Position numbers and translations under genes: made by a program. A stretch of DNA of 64,000 nucleotides from Bacteroidales bacterium. Lineage in GTDB: Bacteria; Planctomycetota; Planctomycetia; Gemmatales; Gemmataceae. The stretch covers positions 1 to 64,000 of the forward strand of contig JAIXLE010000218.1 in assembly GCA_026931725.1 (NCBI GenBank), in the 5' to 3' direction. Shown here in pieces: positions 17,273 to 26,782 of this stretch. Every line of letters begins with the position of its first letter. The stretch's first letter is position 1. The notes beneath the pieces were generated by a model. It did no database searches. It was not told the DNA's origin and saw nothing but the letters and a program-made list of their open reading frames with translations.

Positions 17273-18301
17273 TTAGCGATCCTGGCGGCGGCTGTCCAAT
17301 ACTCTCGGATGATCCGGTGGAGATGCCAAAATCAACGCCGTCGCCGCCCAACCACTCGCCGCGGCAGAGATGAACTGATCTTTGCCATAGGGGAAACCAC
17401 TTTCGTAATACGGCTGGAACGGTTTGCTCCGCGAACGAACGAACCAGGTACCATCAGACCGCTGTTGCCGGACGAGGAAACCCACTCCGTACCGATAGGA
17501 TTTGGCCTCCACGGTCAGGCCGCCAGACCAGTTGAGGGCCACCAAGGCCGTTCCCGTGGCATAAGCATCGGGAGGTAGTGTCGGCAACTGCCCCCAACCG
17601 CCATTGGGGCGTTGTAGTTTCAGCAAGTCTTGAGCAGCTTTTTCGATCTCCGATGCGGCTGCACGGGCTTCTTTCAAAGCTAAAAGTCGAAAAGCATGGT
17701 CTTCCGTGTCAATGGCTGGTGTCCTCAGTAACCAACCATGCGCGGATTGTGTTCGGTGAGCAATGCGGGGTTGCTGTTCGGGTGTTCCCCACACGCGGAG
17801 CGCCCGCAGAGCCAACCACGTTGCGGTGAAATGGCTCGCCTCGGAAGGTGGCCGTGGCGAGCCAGAACGCCAATGATCACGCTGCGACTGTGTTTGCAGC
17901 AGGTAACTCACCACGGCTGCGGTGTTTTCGTCGGCTGGATGCCCGGATTGTTCCAATGACAGCAAGAGTGCCCCTGCCGTGTCGACTTGTCCGCCGGTGC
18001 CCCGCCCACTGCGGAACTTTTCACGGTTCTCGGCGATGAATCGGATGATATGGTCGGCCTGTTCCGCGCGTTGTTCGGGTGGAAACGTGAGAAAGTTTTT
18101 CTCACGCCCCGCTTGTAACGCAATCACGGGTGGCCCCTGATTGTGGCATCCGTAGCAGGACTTTTGTTCGATATGGCCGATGGCCGCCGCTCGGAGAGGC
18201 ACCAACGCCACCGCAACAGCTTTCTGAATAGCCTGATCGGAAACCGTTGCCGGAATCGCCAGATGGACGGCTAATGCGATGATAACAGGAACGCTCAACA
18301 T
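17273..18301 (-). CDS. Exported protein fusing a c-type haem motif to a squalene-cyclase-like toroid
   Basis: A 342-residue protein. Residues 1-20 are a signal peptide. C49-x-x-C52-H53 (KSCYGCHNQGPP) is a covalent haem c site. Residues 85-330 are alpha-toroid repeats of the prenyltransferase/squalene-cyclase type, with QRPNGGWGQLP and QQRSDGTWFVRS as QW-like motifs and ATWLALRALRVWG helices. I see no DxDD catalytic motif, so cyclase activity is unlikely. AGGAG lies 11 bases before the ATG. It sits between a kinase gene and the efflux adaptor on the same strand. A periplasmic electron-transfer or binding role is inference. Confidence 0.78.
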   Translation of the reverse strand: MLSVPVIIALAVHLAIPATVSDQAIQKAVAVALVPLRAAAIGHIEQKSCYGCHNQGPPVIALQAGREKNFLTFPPEQRAEQADHIIRFIAENREKFRSGRGTGGQVDTAGALLLSLEQSGHPADENTAAVVSYLLQTQSQRDHWRSGSPRPPSEASHFTATWLALRALRVWGTPEQQPRIAHRTQSAHGWLLRTPAIDTEDHAFRLLALKEARAAASEIEKAAQDLLKLQRPNGGWGQLPTLPPDAYATGTALVALNWSGGLTVEAKSYRYGVGFLVRQQRSDGTWFVRSRSKPFQPYYESGFPYGKDQFISAAASGWAATALILASPPDHPRVLDSRRQDR

Positions 18302-18412
18302 GGCCAGAGACTCCTTCCCGTAGGGAGGGGCACATACTCGGACACGCGAACGGCTTCAGTATAACCGACAGAAAGAGTTGTTGGGAAACGATAACTTTTC
18401 TGAAGACGGAAA

Positions 18413-19312
18413 TCAGTACGACTGGTTATCCAATCGTTCGAGCGATTCCTTGAATTGTTGGGCACTATTATACCGCAATGCCCGATCACGTTCGATGGAT
18501 TTCATCAACACCGCCACGACTTCATCGTCCAACTCGGGGTTCATGAGTTTGGCATCGCGGGGCAGTGTATTGAGTCGCCGCCGCAGGGTTTCCTCAGAAG
18601 ATACCGTGCGTTCCCAAGGCATTTGCCCGGTGAAAATCTCATAGGCTGTCACCCCGAGTGCAAACATGTCCACGCGATGGTCGGTCGCCATCCGTTTGAT
18701 GATTTCGGGGGCAAGGTAATCCACCGTCCCGGTGCGGTTGCCGGGTTGCGTGAACGACGGTGTGTACGGAATGGTCAAGCCAAAGTCAATCAGTTTGACG
18801 ACACCATCATTCGTCACCATGATATTGCGAGGGCATAGGTCACGGTGAATATATTTTTGTTGATGGAGATATTGAACGGCATCACACAATTGGGCAACAT
18901 AATTGATTCGATTGCCTTTCAATTGTACGTTATTCGTTTCAATCAGATAGTTGAGTCCTAATCCATCAATGTATTCCATGACGAGATAAGGCTCACCATC
19001 TGTGGTCACGCCATGTTCGTATGTGACCACGATATTTTTGTGTTTGAGTTCCAGACAGATTTGACCTTCCGTTGGCTTCTTGAGCTTTTGCGCAGAGAAT
19101 CGCTCCTCAAATTTCTTGGTCTTCTCCTTGTCCAGCAGTTTCAAGCAAATCACACGGCCCAACTCGCGGTCGTATGCCCGGTAAACTTTGGACATACTGC
19201 CTTGGCCGGTACGGTTCTGTAGGTCGAACCGTTTTTTGACGTTGGCGATATTCTTACCTTTACCGCCGCCGCCACTTTCACCACTGCCGAACAGACTGCT
19301 GAAAAAGCCCAC
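18413..19312 (-). CDS. Serine/threonine protein kinase
   Basis: A 299-residue Hanks-type kinase without membrane segment. After a glycine-rich N-terminal 20 residues come the P-loop GQGSMSKV (36-43), Lys58, the catalytic loop HRDLCPRN (156-163, with D158 and N163), DFG (176-178), APE (201-203) and HRVDMFALGVTAYEIFTG. All catalytic residues are present, but the usual lysine of HRDLKPxN is a cysteine, which is unusual. GTG start with GGAG 8 bases upstream. It lies 45 bases after accD, so it is probably co-transcribed with gap-pgk-accD. Confidence 0.92.
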   Translation of the reverse strand: MGFFSSLFGSGESGGGGKGKNIANVKKRFDLQNRTGQGSMSKVYRAYDRELGRVICLKLLDKEKTKKFEERFSAQKLKKPTEGQICLELKHKNIVVTYEHGVTTDGEPYLVMEYIDGLGLNYLIETNNVQLKGNRINYVAQLCDAVQYLHQQKYIHRDLCPRNIMVTNDGVVKLIDFGLTIPYTPSFTQPGNRTGTVDYLAPEIIKRMATDHRVDMFALGVTAYEIFTGQMPWERTVSSEETLRRRLNTLPRDAKLMNPELDDEVVAVLMKSIERDRALRYNSAQQFKESLERLDNQSY

Positions 19313-19357
19313 GATTCTGCTCCAGCAGGTGCAAAAAAAGCGAACCGAAACGGTAGT

Positions 19358-20188
19358 TTAACCCTTTAACTGGCAGTAGTCGATAATGCGAGCCACTTCG
19401 GTTCGCAAATCCTGTCGATGAACAATTCGATCAACAAACCCATGTTTCAATAAGAATTCACTGGTTTGGAACCCTTCGGGCAGTTCGAGTCGGATCGTGT
19501 TCTTAATCGTGCGGGCTCCGGCGAAGCCGATCATGGCTTTCGGTTCCGCCAAGGTCAAATCGCCTTGGAAAGCCCAGCTTGCCGCGACACCGCCCATGGT
19601 GGGGTTCGTGAGGATCGACAAATACAGCCCCCCAGCCTTCTGATACCGTGCCAGGGCAGCGGACACTTTGACCATCTGCATCAGCGAGAAGATCCCTTCC
19701 TGCATCCGCGCGCCGCCACCCGAGCCGCTGACCAAGATCAAAGGTAACCGATGCTCCGTGGCTCGTTCGACCGCGCGGGTCAACTTCTCACCGACCACGC
19801 TCCCCATACTCCCGGCCATGAAGGCGAAATCGGTAATGCCGAGAACAACTCCCCGACCCCGGATGAATCCTTTTCCGGTGACGGCTGCATCGAACATCCC
19901 GGTTTTGGCCTGTTCTTCGACGAGGCGTTTGGAATAGGGAATTCGGTCCACGAACCCGAGCGGGTCTAATGGGCGAACTTCCGCATCCCATTCCTCGAAG
20001 CTGGCATCATCGAGTAACTGGGCAATGCGATCGCGTGCGGAGGTATAGAAATGATGTCCACAATTAGGCTCCGGGCAGACATTCTGCCGAGCCTGGACAT
20101 CTTTCTTGAAGACGGTTACCTTACAGCCTGGGCAGCGGACCCAGAGCCCTTCTGGCACCCCACGTTTCGGCTGCTCGCCGACAGACAT
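19358..20188 (-). CDS. accD: Acetyl-CoA carboxylase carboxyltransferase subunit beta
   Basis: The enzyme moves the carboxyl group from biotin to acetyl-CoA, the first step of fatty acid synthesis. About 277 residues from ATG 20188, which has GGAG 8 bases upstream; ATG 20248 or TTG 20260 would add 20-24 residues. The N-terminal zinc ribbon is CPGC, 15 residues, then CPEPNC, two residues longer than the usual CxxC second half. The crotonase-like core has [37 protein letters not shown] and [16 protein letters not shown]. accA is not in the window. pgk lies 62+ bases upstream, the kinase gene 45 bases downstream. Confidence 0.94.
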   Translation of the reverse strand: MSVGEQPKRGVPEGLWVRCPGCKVTVFKKDVQARQNVCPEPNCGHHFYTSARDRIAQLLDDASFEEWDAEVRPLDPLGFVDRIPYSKRLVEEQAKTGMFDAAVTGKGFIRGRGVVLGITDFAFMAGSMGSVVGEKLTRAVERATEHRLPLILVSGSGGGARMQEGIFSLMQMVKVSAALARYQKAGGLYLSILTNPTMGGVAASWAFQGDLTLAEPKAMIGFAGARTIKNTIRLELPEGFQTSEFLLKHGFVDRIVHRQDLRTEVARIIDYCQLKG

Positions 20189-20322
20189 ACTGGCCACTCC
20201 GTTCACCCCGCGAGTCGTGTCGCGTGAAGGTATCTGAATGCTTGTCATGAGTTCCGTCAAGACGGAAGATCGGAATGAACAGAAATCACCCCAGCCGTTA
20301 CGCCCGCTGGGGTCGTCGATTG

Positions 20323-21528
20323 TTATTGATCGTCAATCTGAGCGAGTGAGTGAAATTTCTTTCCCTCGACATAGGCCAGGAAGGCACCACCCCCGGTGGA
20401 AACGTGGGTCATGCCGTGATCGAAGCCGAACTGCTCCACAGCCTCGGCAGTTTCGCCCCCGCCGACAACGGTAACAGCGGGAGAATCCGCCATCGCTTGT
20501 GCAATCGACCGCGTGCCTTCACTGAAGGCCGTTTGCTCGAACCAACCGACGGGGCCGTTCCAGATCACGGTGCGTGCCGCCGCGATTTTTTCGCCGAACA
20601 GCGCGCATGTTTTCGGGCCGATGTCGACACCTTCATAGCCAGCATCAATCGGGCCTTCAAAGACTTGAGTCTGGCTCAGGTCATCGGATTTCGCGCAGAG
20701 GCAATCCACGGGCAGCGTGATTTTCGAGCCGACATACGGCACCAGTTTCTTGGCCGCTTCGACTTCCTCGGCCGCGACGCGGGTGCCGCCGGTATTCACA
20801 CCGATTGCCTGGAGGAAGGCATAGGCCATCTTGCCGCCGATGAGCAGATGATCGACCTTCGCAAGCAGAGTATTGATGAAGGCGATTTTGTCGGAAACTT
20901 TTGCCCCGCCCATGACGGACAGGAACGGTCGGCTAGCATGGCTCAGCAGCCCGTCAATGATTTCGAGTTCCTTGGCGACGAGCAATCCGACTCCACGCGG
21001 TTTCCCAGCGGCTTTGAGAGTCGCGGGGACCGCCACCATACTGGCATCTTTGTCGTTGTGGCAGGTGCCAAAGGCATCGTTGACGTAGGCATCGCCGAGA
21101 GCGGCGACCGCAGCGGCAAATTCTGGGTCGTTCTTTTGCTCTCGTGGATCAAAGCGAAGATTTTCGAGCAGGAGAACCTCGCCCGGTTGCAATGCGGCGA
21201 CCGCAGTTGCCACTTCCGGGCCAACGACGTTGTTCCCGGCTTTGCGTACAGGTTTGCCCAACAGTTCCCCAAAGCGGGCCGCGACGCGATCCATCGTCAG
21301 GTTGGCCCGTTCTTCCGGCGTGGCTTTTTCCGGTCGCCCGAGGTGGCTCATCGCAATGACGGCCGCCCCGGCATCCAGAAGTTTTTGGACCGTCGGGAGG
21401 GCGGCTCGGATGCGGCGATCGTTCTTAACCGCCCCGGTCTTCTTGTCGAGTGGGACGTTGAAGTCAACGCGAACGAGCACCTTTTTCCCGGTCAGATCGC
21501 CCAGGTCGGCGTGTGTCTTCTTCGGCAT
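20323..21528 (-). CDS. pgk: Phosphoglycerate kinase
   Basis: A 401-residue glycolytic enzyme (1,3-bisphosphoglycerate + ADP to 3-phosphoglycerate + ATP). [42 protein letters not shown] and the nucleotide-binding [14 protein letters not shown] are all present and length is normal. It begins 15 bases after a small unknown gene and follows gap on the same strand, the common gap-pgk order. Confidence 0.97.
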   Translation of the reverse strand: MPKKTHADLGDLTGKKVLVRVDFNVPLDKKTGAVKNDRRIRAALPTVQKLLDAGAAVIAMSHLGRPEKATPEERANLTMDRVAARFGELLGKPVRKAGNNVVGPEVATAVAALQPGEVLLLENLRFDPREQKNDPEFAAAVAALGDAYVNDAFGTCHNDKDASMVAVPATLKAAGKPRGVGLLVAKELEIIDGLLSHASRPFLSVMGGAKVSDKIAFINTLLAKVDHLLIGGKMAYAFLQAIGVNTGGTRVAAEEVEAAKKLVPYVGSKITLPVDCLCAKSDDLSQTQVFEGPIDAGYEGVDIGPKTCALFGEKIAAARTVIWNGPVGWFEQTAFSEGTRSIAQAMADSPAVTVVGGGETAEAVEQFGFDHGMTHVSTGGGAFLAYVEGKKFHSLAQIDDQ

Positions 21529-21543
21529 GGGGTGCGTCCAATT

Positions 21544-21792
21544 TTAAGGAATCGTATTCGATGTTTCAGATAGTGGTTGTAAATCCGTAATATGCAAGAC
21601 CGATACATGAGTGGCTTGGTCCGGCACATCGGGGTTCCTGGGTTGATCAATGCCAACGTAAAGCACACGCCGTGTTGCAAGTACGGAATCTGGATGCTGG
21701 ATTTCATACTTCTCACCCGACGAGGTCACGATCCGAAACGGCTGAAACGGAACCTCTTTCAGTCGTTTCCGAACATCATCGGTCGTGATCAT
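21544..21792 (-). CDS. Small hypothetical protein between gap and pgk
   Basis: An 82-residue soluble protein of unknown function. DVRKRLKEVPFQPFRIVTSSGEKYEIQHPD is a compact alpha/beta start with a PFQPF motif that I recall from many short planctomycete proteins; a strand-rich half follows (VLYVGIDQPRN, HVSVLHITDLQPL). Start is firm: GGAGG lies 5 bases before the ATG at 21792. With 15 bases to pgk and 162 to gap, it is probably on the same transcript. No function is assigned. Confidence 0.7.
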   Translation of the reverse strand: MITTDDVRKRLKEVPFQPFRIVTSSGEKYEIQHPDSVLATRRVLYVGIDQPRNPDVPDQATHVSVLHITDLQPLSETSNTIP

Positions 21793-21954
21793 GCTATCCT
21801 CCGATTCGTCTGGCATCAGGCGTTCATGTTGAAGTGGACTGAGCACGATCACAAGTCCAACGACACCCGCTCTCATCAGCATCCCGCGGATCGGTCCAAT
21901 CTTCAAGACCCGGCGGGAGCCAGGATGGCGGGTTCACAAGCCAAGATTAGAAGG

Positions 21955-23007
<1,053 letters not shown>

Positions 23008-23223
23008 TCAGTCTTTCCCAGCAGGCGACCCGCTTGGGACTTCGTGGTTAAGTTACGAACATGCGGAATGATTTTCAGCGCTGCCTGTGTGGATTGCCCG
23101 TGTCTCGCGATGTCGGAATGTGGGTCCGTGGGTCCGACTCGTTCCGCTTCCCTTGCATCCGGCGTGCGGGCGCATAAGCCATGAGTATCTGCCTTCCTTT
23201 CCGTTTCTCTCGGAGTTTCTGCT

Positions 23224-24213
23224 ATGCCTGCTCCCGTTCGTGTTGCTGTCACCGGGGCTGCCGGTCAGGTGGCGTATTCCATGCTGGCCCGGTTGGCATC
23301 GGGTGAAGTTTTTGGCCCCAACACACCCGTTGCGTTGCACTTGCTCGAAATCACCCCCGCACTTGGCGCGCTAGAAGGCGTGGCAATGGAACTCGAAGAC
23401 TGCGGGTTCCCGACCCTTGCGGAAATCAACATCACCGATGATGCCAACAAAGCCTTCGCCGGGGTCAATTGGGCGCTGCTAGTCGGAGCCGCCCCCCGAA
23501 AGCAGGGGATGGAACGCAAAGATTTGCTGGGCATGAATGGCAAAATCTTCGTCGGCCAGGGGCAAGCGATTGCCAAGAATGCCGCTTCTGATGTGCGGAT
23601 TCTCGTGGTCGGCAACCCGTGCAATACGAACTGCCTAGTCGCCTATCAGAACGGTAAGGATGTGCCAGCTGATCGCTGGACCGCGATGACCCGTTTGGAC
23701 CATAACCGGGCCGTCGGTGCTTTGGCCATCAAAGCGGGTGTGGCGAACGCGGATGTGACCAATGTCACGATCTGGGGCAACCACTCCTCCACGCAATACC
23801 CGGACTTCACCAACGCCAAGATTCAGGGTAAACCCGCTACCGAGGTCATCACGGATCGGAAATGGCTGGAAGAAACTTTTGTTCCTCAGTGTCAAACCCG
23901 TGGGGCCGCGGTCATCAAAGCGCGGGGCTTGTCTTCAGCGCTGTCCGCGGCGAACGGGGCCATCGACCATGTTAAGAGTCTGCTCAAGCCCACACCTGCT
24001 GGTGACTGGACCAGTGCTTCGCTCATTTCCCAGGGGGAATACGGTGTCCCCGCTGGGATGGTTTTTGGCTTCCCAGTAACATCAAAAGGTGACGGCTATT
24101 ACCACCCGGTGGAAGGGGTCAAGCTCGATGCCTACGGTCAAGCCATGTTCAACAAGACACTGAACGAGTTGCAGGAAGAACGGGAAGCCGTCAAGGATCT
24201 GCTACCGGGGTGA
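23224..24213 (+). CDS. mdh: Malate dehydrogenase
   Basis: A 329-residue NAD-dependent enzyme of the TCA cycle, of the cytosolic-type (group 2) branch. [13 protein letters not shown] binds [18 protein letters not shown] and the following arginines bind substrate, [10 protein letters not shown] is conserved and [13 protein letters not shown] holds the catalytic histidine. GGAG lies 8 bases before the ATG. The next gene begins 4 bases after the stop. Confidence 0.96.
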   Translation: MPAPVRVAVTGAAGQVAYSMLARLASGEVFGPNTPVALHLLEITPALGALEGVAMELEDCGFPTLAEINITDDANKAFAGVNWALLVGAAPRKQGMERKDLLGMNGKIFVGQGQAIAKNAASDVRILVVGNPCNTNCLVAYQNGKDVPADRWTAMTRLDHNRAVGALAIKAGVANADVTNVTIWGNHSSTQYPDFTNAKIQGKPATEVITDRKWLEETFVPQCQTRGAAVIKARGLSSALSAANGAIDHVKSLLKPTPAGDWTSASLISQGEYGVPAGMVFGFPVTSKGDGYYHPVEGVKLDAYGQAMFNKTLNELQEEREAVKDLLPG

Positions 24214-24217
24214 GTTC

Positions 24218-25636
24218 TTGAACGGCGACACCGCCAATGACCGTGAACATTACCACCGACGCGAGGGCAGGCTCATCATGGGTGCCCTCGCTCTGTTCAC
24301 GTTCGGGCTGTACTGGCCGACGCTGAATTATGAATTCGTGATGTACGATGATCCGCTGTACATCCTCAAAAATCCATTTGTGTGTTCTGGATGGACCGTG
24401 GAATCCGCCGTCTGGGCGGCGGTCAGCACCGAACACGCGAACTGGCACCCGCTCACATGGTGGTCCCTGCAACTGGATGTGACCCTTTGGGGCTTGAACC
24501 CGCGCGGGTTTCATCTCACGAATATCCTGTTTCATGCAGCGAATGTGGCCCTTTTATTCGTTGTTCTGCGGCAGATGACCAAAAATGTTGGCCGCAGCGT
24601 GGTTGTGGCTCTTCTGTTCGCTGCCCATCCATTGCATGTGGAATCGGTCGCCTGGGTCACGGAACGGAAAGATGTTCTCAGTACATTTTTCGGTCTGCTG
24701 TCACTTGGGACTTACACACGCTACGTCCAAAGCCAGCATCGGGGTTGGTTACGACTGACCACGATCACATTAGCGATAGGGTTGATGGCCAAACCCATGC
24801 TCGTCACGCTCCCGTGCGTATTGTTGCTGCTGGATGCATGGCCGTTCGGACGGTTGCGGTCGATCCGCGATTGCCTGCCATTGGCATGGGAAAAATTACC
24901 ATTGTTCCTCCTGAGCCTTCTGGACGCAACACTGACGGTATATGCGCAGTCCACAGGCGGTGCCGTGCAGCATTTGGAGCAAGTTCCATTGCTGCTGCGA
25001 GTCGCCAACGCGGCAACTGCCTACATGGTCTATTTGAGCATGACAGGGTGGCCATCGGGTTTGTCCATTCTGTATCCGTTGCCGTTTGAACGATCATTCT
25101 GGCCGTCCGCAGTCGCGGGGATCGGCCTTGTGATCATCACGCTTCTCACCTGGAAATTGCGACGAACGTCGCTTTACCTGATCATCGGATGGCTTTGGTT
25201 TCTGGGGACTCTGGTTCCCGTGATTGGACTCATTCAAGTGGGCGATCAGGCATACGCCGATCGTTACACCTACTTTCCCCACATCGGATTGTTTCTCGCT
25301 ATCGTCTGGGGAATGGCGGATCTGTCGATCGTCATGCGTGTGCCAATGAGGATTCGGCTAGTCAGTGCATGTCTGATCATTCTAGTATTGAGTCTTCTCA
25401 CACGCCAGCAGATGACATTCTGGCGCGATAGTCACCACCTCTGGGGACGGGCCGTAGCGATCAATCCTGCAAACGTCACGGCTTGGCACCAATTGGGTGC
25501 GGACTACCTCGAACGGAAAGAATGGTCCGCAGCCGCTCAATGTTTTGCCACGGCTTTACAACTGAATCCCCAAGCGTTGGATTCCCAAATCCTGCTCAAA
25601 CGCGCCCAGCGAAAACAGTCGGAGTCAACCCCATGA
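24218..25636 (+). CDS. TMTC-like GT-C glycosyltransferase with C-terminal TPR
   Basis: A 472-residue multi-pass membrane protein. After LYWPTLNYEFVMYDDPLYI (an acidic pair typical of GT-C enzymes) come NWHPLTWWSLQLD, HLTNILFHAANVALLF and AAHPLHVESVAWVTERKDVLS, all typical of the PMT/TMTC-like family that moves sugars from polyprenyl phosphate donors to proteins. About nine further hydrophobic segments follow, then one or two TPR units (WHQLGADYLERKEWSAAAQCF). TTG at 24218 is 4 bases after mdh with GGGGTGA upstream; ATG at 24278 is the alternative. The acceptor is unknown. Confidence 0.82.
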   Translation: MNGDTANDREHYHRREGRLIMGALALFTFGLYWPTLNYEFVMYDDPLYILKNPFVCSGWTVESAVWAAVSTEHANWHPLTWWSLQLDVTLWGLNPRGFHLTNILFHAANVALLFVVLRQMTKNVGRSVVVALLFAAHPLHVESVAWVTERKDVLSTFFGLLSLGTYTRYVQSQHRGWLRLTTITLAIGLMAKPMLVTLPCVLLLLDAWPFGRLRSIRDCLPLAWEKLPLFLLSLLDATLTVYAQSTGGAVQHLEQVPLLLRVANAATAYMVYLSMTGWPSGLSILYPLPFERSFWPSAVAGIGLVIITLLTWKLRRTSLYLIIGWLWFLGTLVPVIGLIQVGDQAYADRYTYFPHIGLFLAIVWGMADLSIVMRVPMRIRLVSACLIILVLSLLTRQQMTFWRDSHHLWGRAVAINPANVTAWHQLGADYLERKEWSAAAQCFATALQLNPQALDSQILLKRAQRKQSESTP

Positions 25637-25746
25637 TAAACTGGTGAAGTTGAATTATTCCGTAGTTTCCTCATGCTCCCTACTCGCAGAAGTCGATTGC
25701 TCCTCTGGACACCGCCAGAATTGGCGAAACCCAGTGGAATCGACCG

Positions 25747-26604
25747 ATGTCACCTATTCAACCCACTGCGGTCGTCAAACCTCGTCCGGCCATACTGCGG
25801 GCACTTGGGCGACACGAGCCACCAACCACGATCACCGTGGATGGGCGAACCTACCATCGGGTGGAAGTGCTGAAACACGATTCCTGGGCGGCGACGGCGA
25901 TCTACACGGATGACGGTGAGCCCGTCATCTGCAAGTTTAACCGCACGCAATCTATCTGCGGTATCCCGATGCGTTGGCTGGGTCGGCGACTCGCCGCACG
26001 GGAGAAACGGTTTCTCCGTCGTTTGGCCGATTTGCCGCATGTTCCCGCCGTGTTGGGGGCGGTATTCGTGGATGGGAAGCCACTTCTCCATGCCGCGGCC
26101 CGGCGTTACTTGCCTGGCCATCCGCTCACCTCGGGAGAACGGGTCGCGGAGACATTCTTCCCCGAACTGCGGCACCTGCTGGAAACCATGCACCATCGAG
26201 GGATGGCCTATGTGGACCTGCACAAACGCGAAAACATCCTTGTCGGTGAGGATGGCCGCCCCTATTTGATTGATTTCCAAATCAGCTGCGATGCCACCCG
26301 ACCGTGGTTCCGCTGGTTGCCCGGTCGGCGGCGACTGCTTGGCATCCTCTGCGATTCGGACCTGTACCATCTGGAAAAGCACATTCTCCGTCATCGACCA
26401 GACCAAAGCGCAACGGAAACCGCCATCGCGCAACGGCGGCCCTGGTGGATTCGAGCCCATCGGCTGATCGCTCGCCCATTCCGAGAACTGCGGCGACGCG
26501 GGCTTGTGCTGGTGGGTGTCCGAACAGGACGCGGATATGCCATGACCGAACATTTTGCCGAAGATGCGATTCGTCGAGAAGCCGCACGGAAACGCACGGC
26601 TTGA
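25747..26604 (+). CDS. Lipopolysaccharide (Kdo/WaaP-like) kinase family protein
   Basis: A 285-residue protein-kinase-fold enzyme. Lys63 (VICKF) fits the ATP lysine, RGMAYVDLHKREN (catalytic Asp157, Asn163) the catalytic loop and LIDFQIS (Asp176) the metal site. The short fold, the HHRG start of the loop and DFQ instead of DFG are like Kdo kinase/WaaP proteins that phosphorylate lipid A core sugars. It follows the glycosyltransferase by 110 bases, which supports an envelope-glycan role. Whether it acts on a lipid or a protein cannot be told. Confidence 0.75.
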   Translation: MSPIQPTAVVKPRPAILRALGRHEPPTTITVDGRTYHRVEVLKHDSWAATAIYTDDGEPVICKFNRTQSICGIPMRWLGRRLAAREKRFLRRLADLPHVPAVLGAVFVDGKPLLHAAARRYLPGHPLTSGERVAETFFPELRHLLETMHHRGMAYVDLHKRENILVGEDGRPYLIDFQISCDATRPWFRWLPGRRRLLGILCDSDLYHLEKHILRHRPDQSATETAIAQRRPWWIRAHRLIARPFRELRRRGLVLVGVRTGRGYAMTEHFAEDAIRREAARKRTA

Positions 26605-26782
26605 TGAGGATGCTTCAATCATCCTGGAATGCTGGGAATATCGGATTCCGCCCGATTTCTTAGGTGGAAGGCCGGACAGAATTTGGGCGATTGCAACACG
26701 CCAAGTCAAGGACAATGGGCGGTTCGATGGGGGTGGCAAACGGTCTATTCCCGAGAGATGACCGCTTGCGCAGGCTTGTTCT

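Noticed and set aside
20350-21573. 407-codon plus-strand frame opposite pgk
   Set aside because: Exact antisense of a certain pgk; no motif or ribosome binding site.
25750-26739. 329-codon minus-strand frame opposite the Kdo-kinase-like gene
   Set aside because: No motif is visible, and the plus strand has kinase motifs in order.
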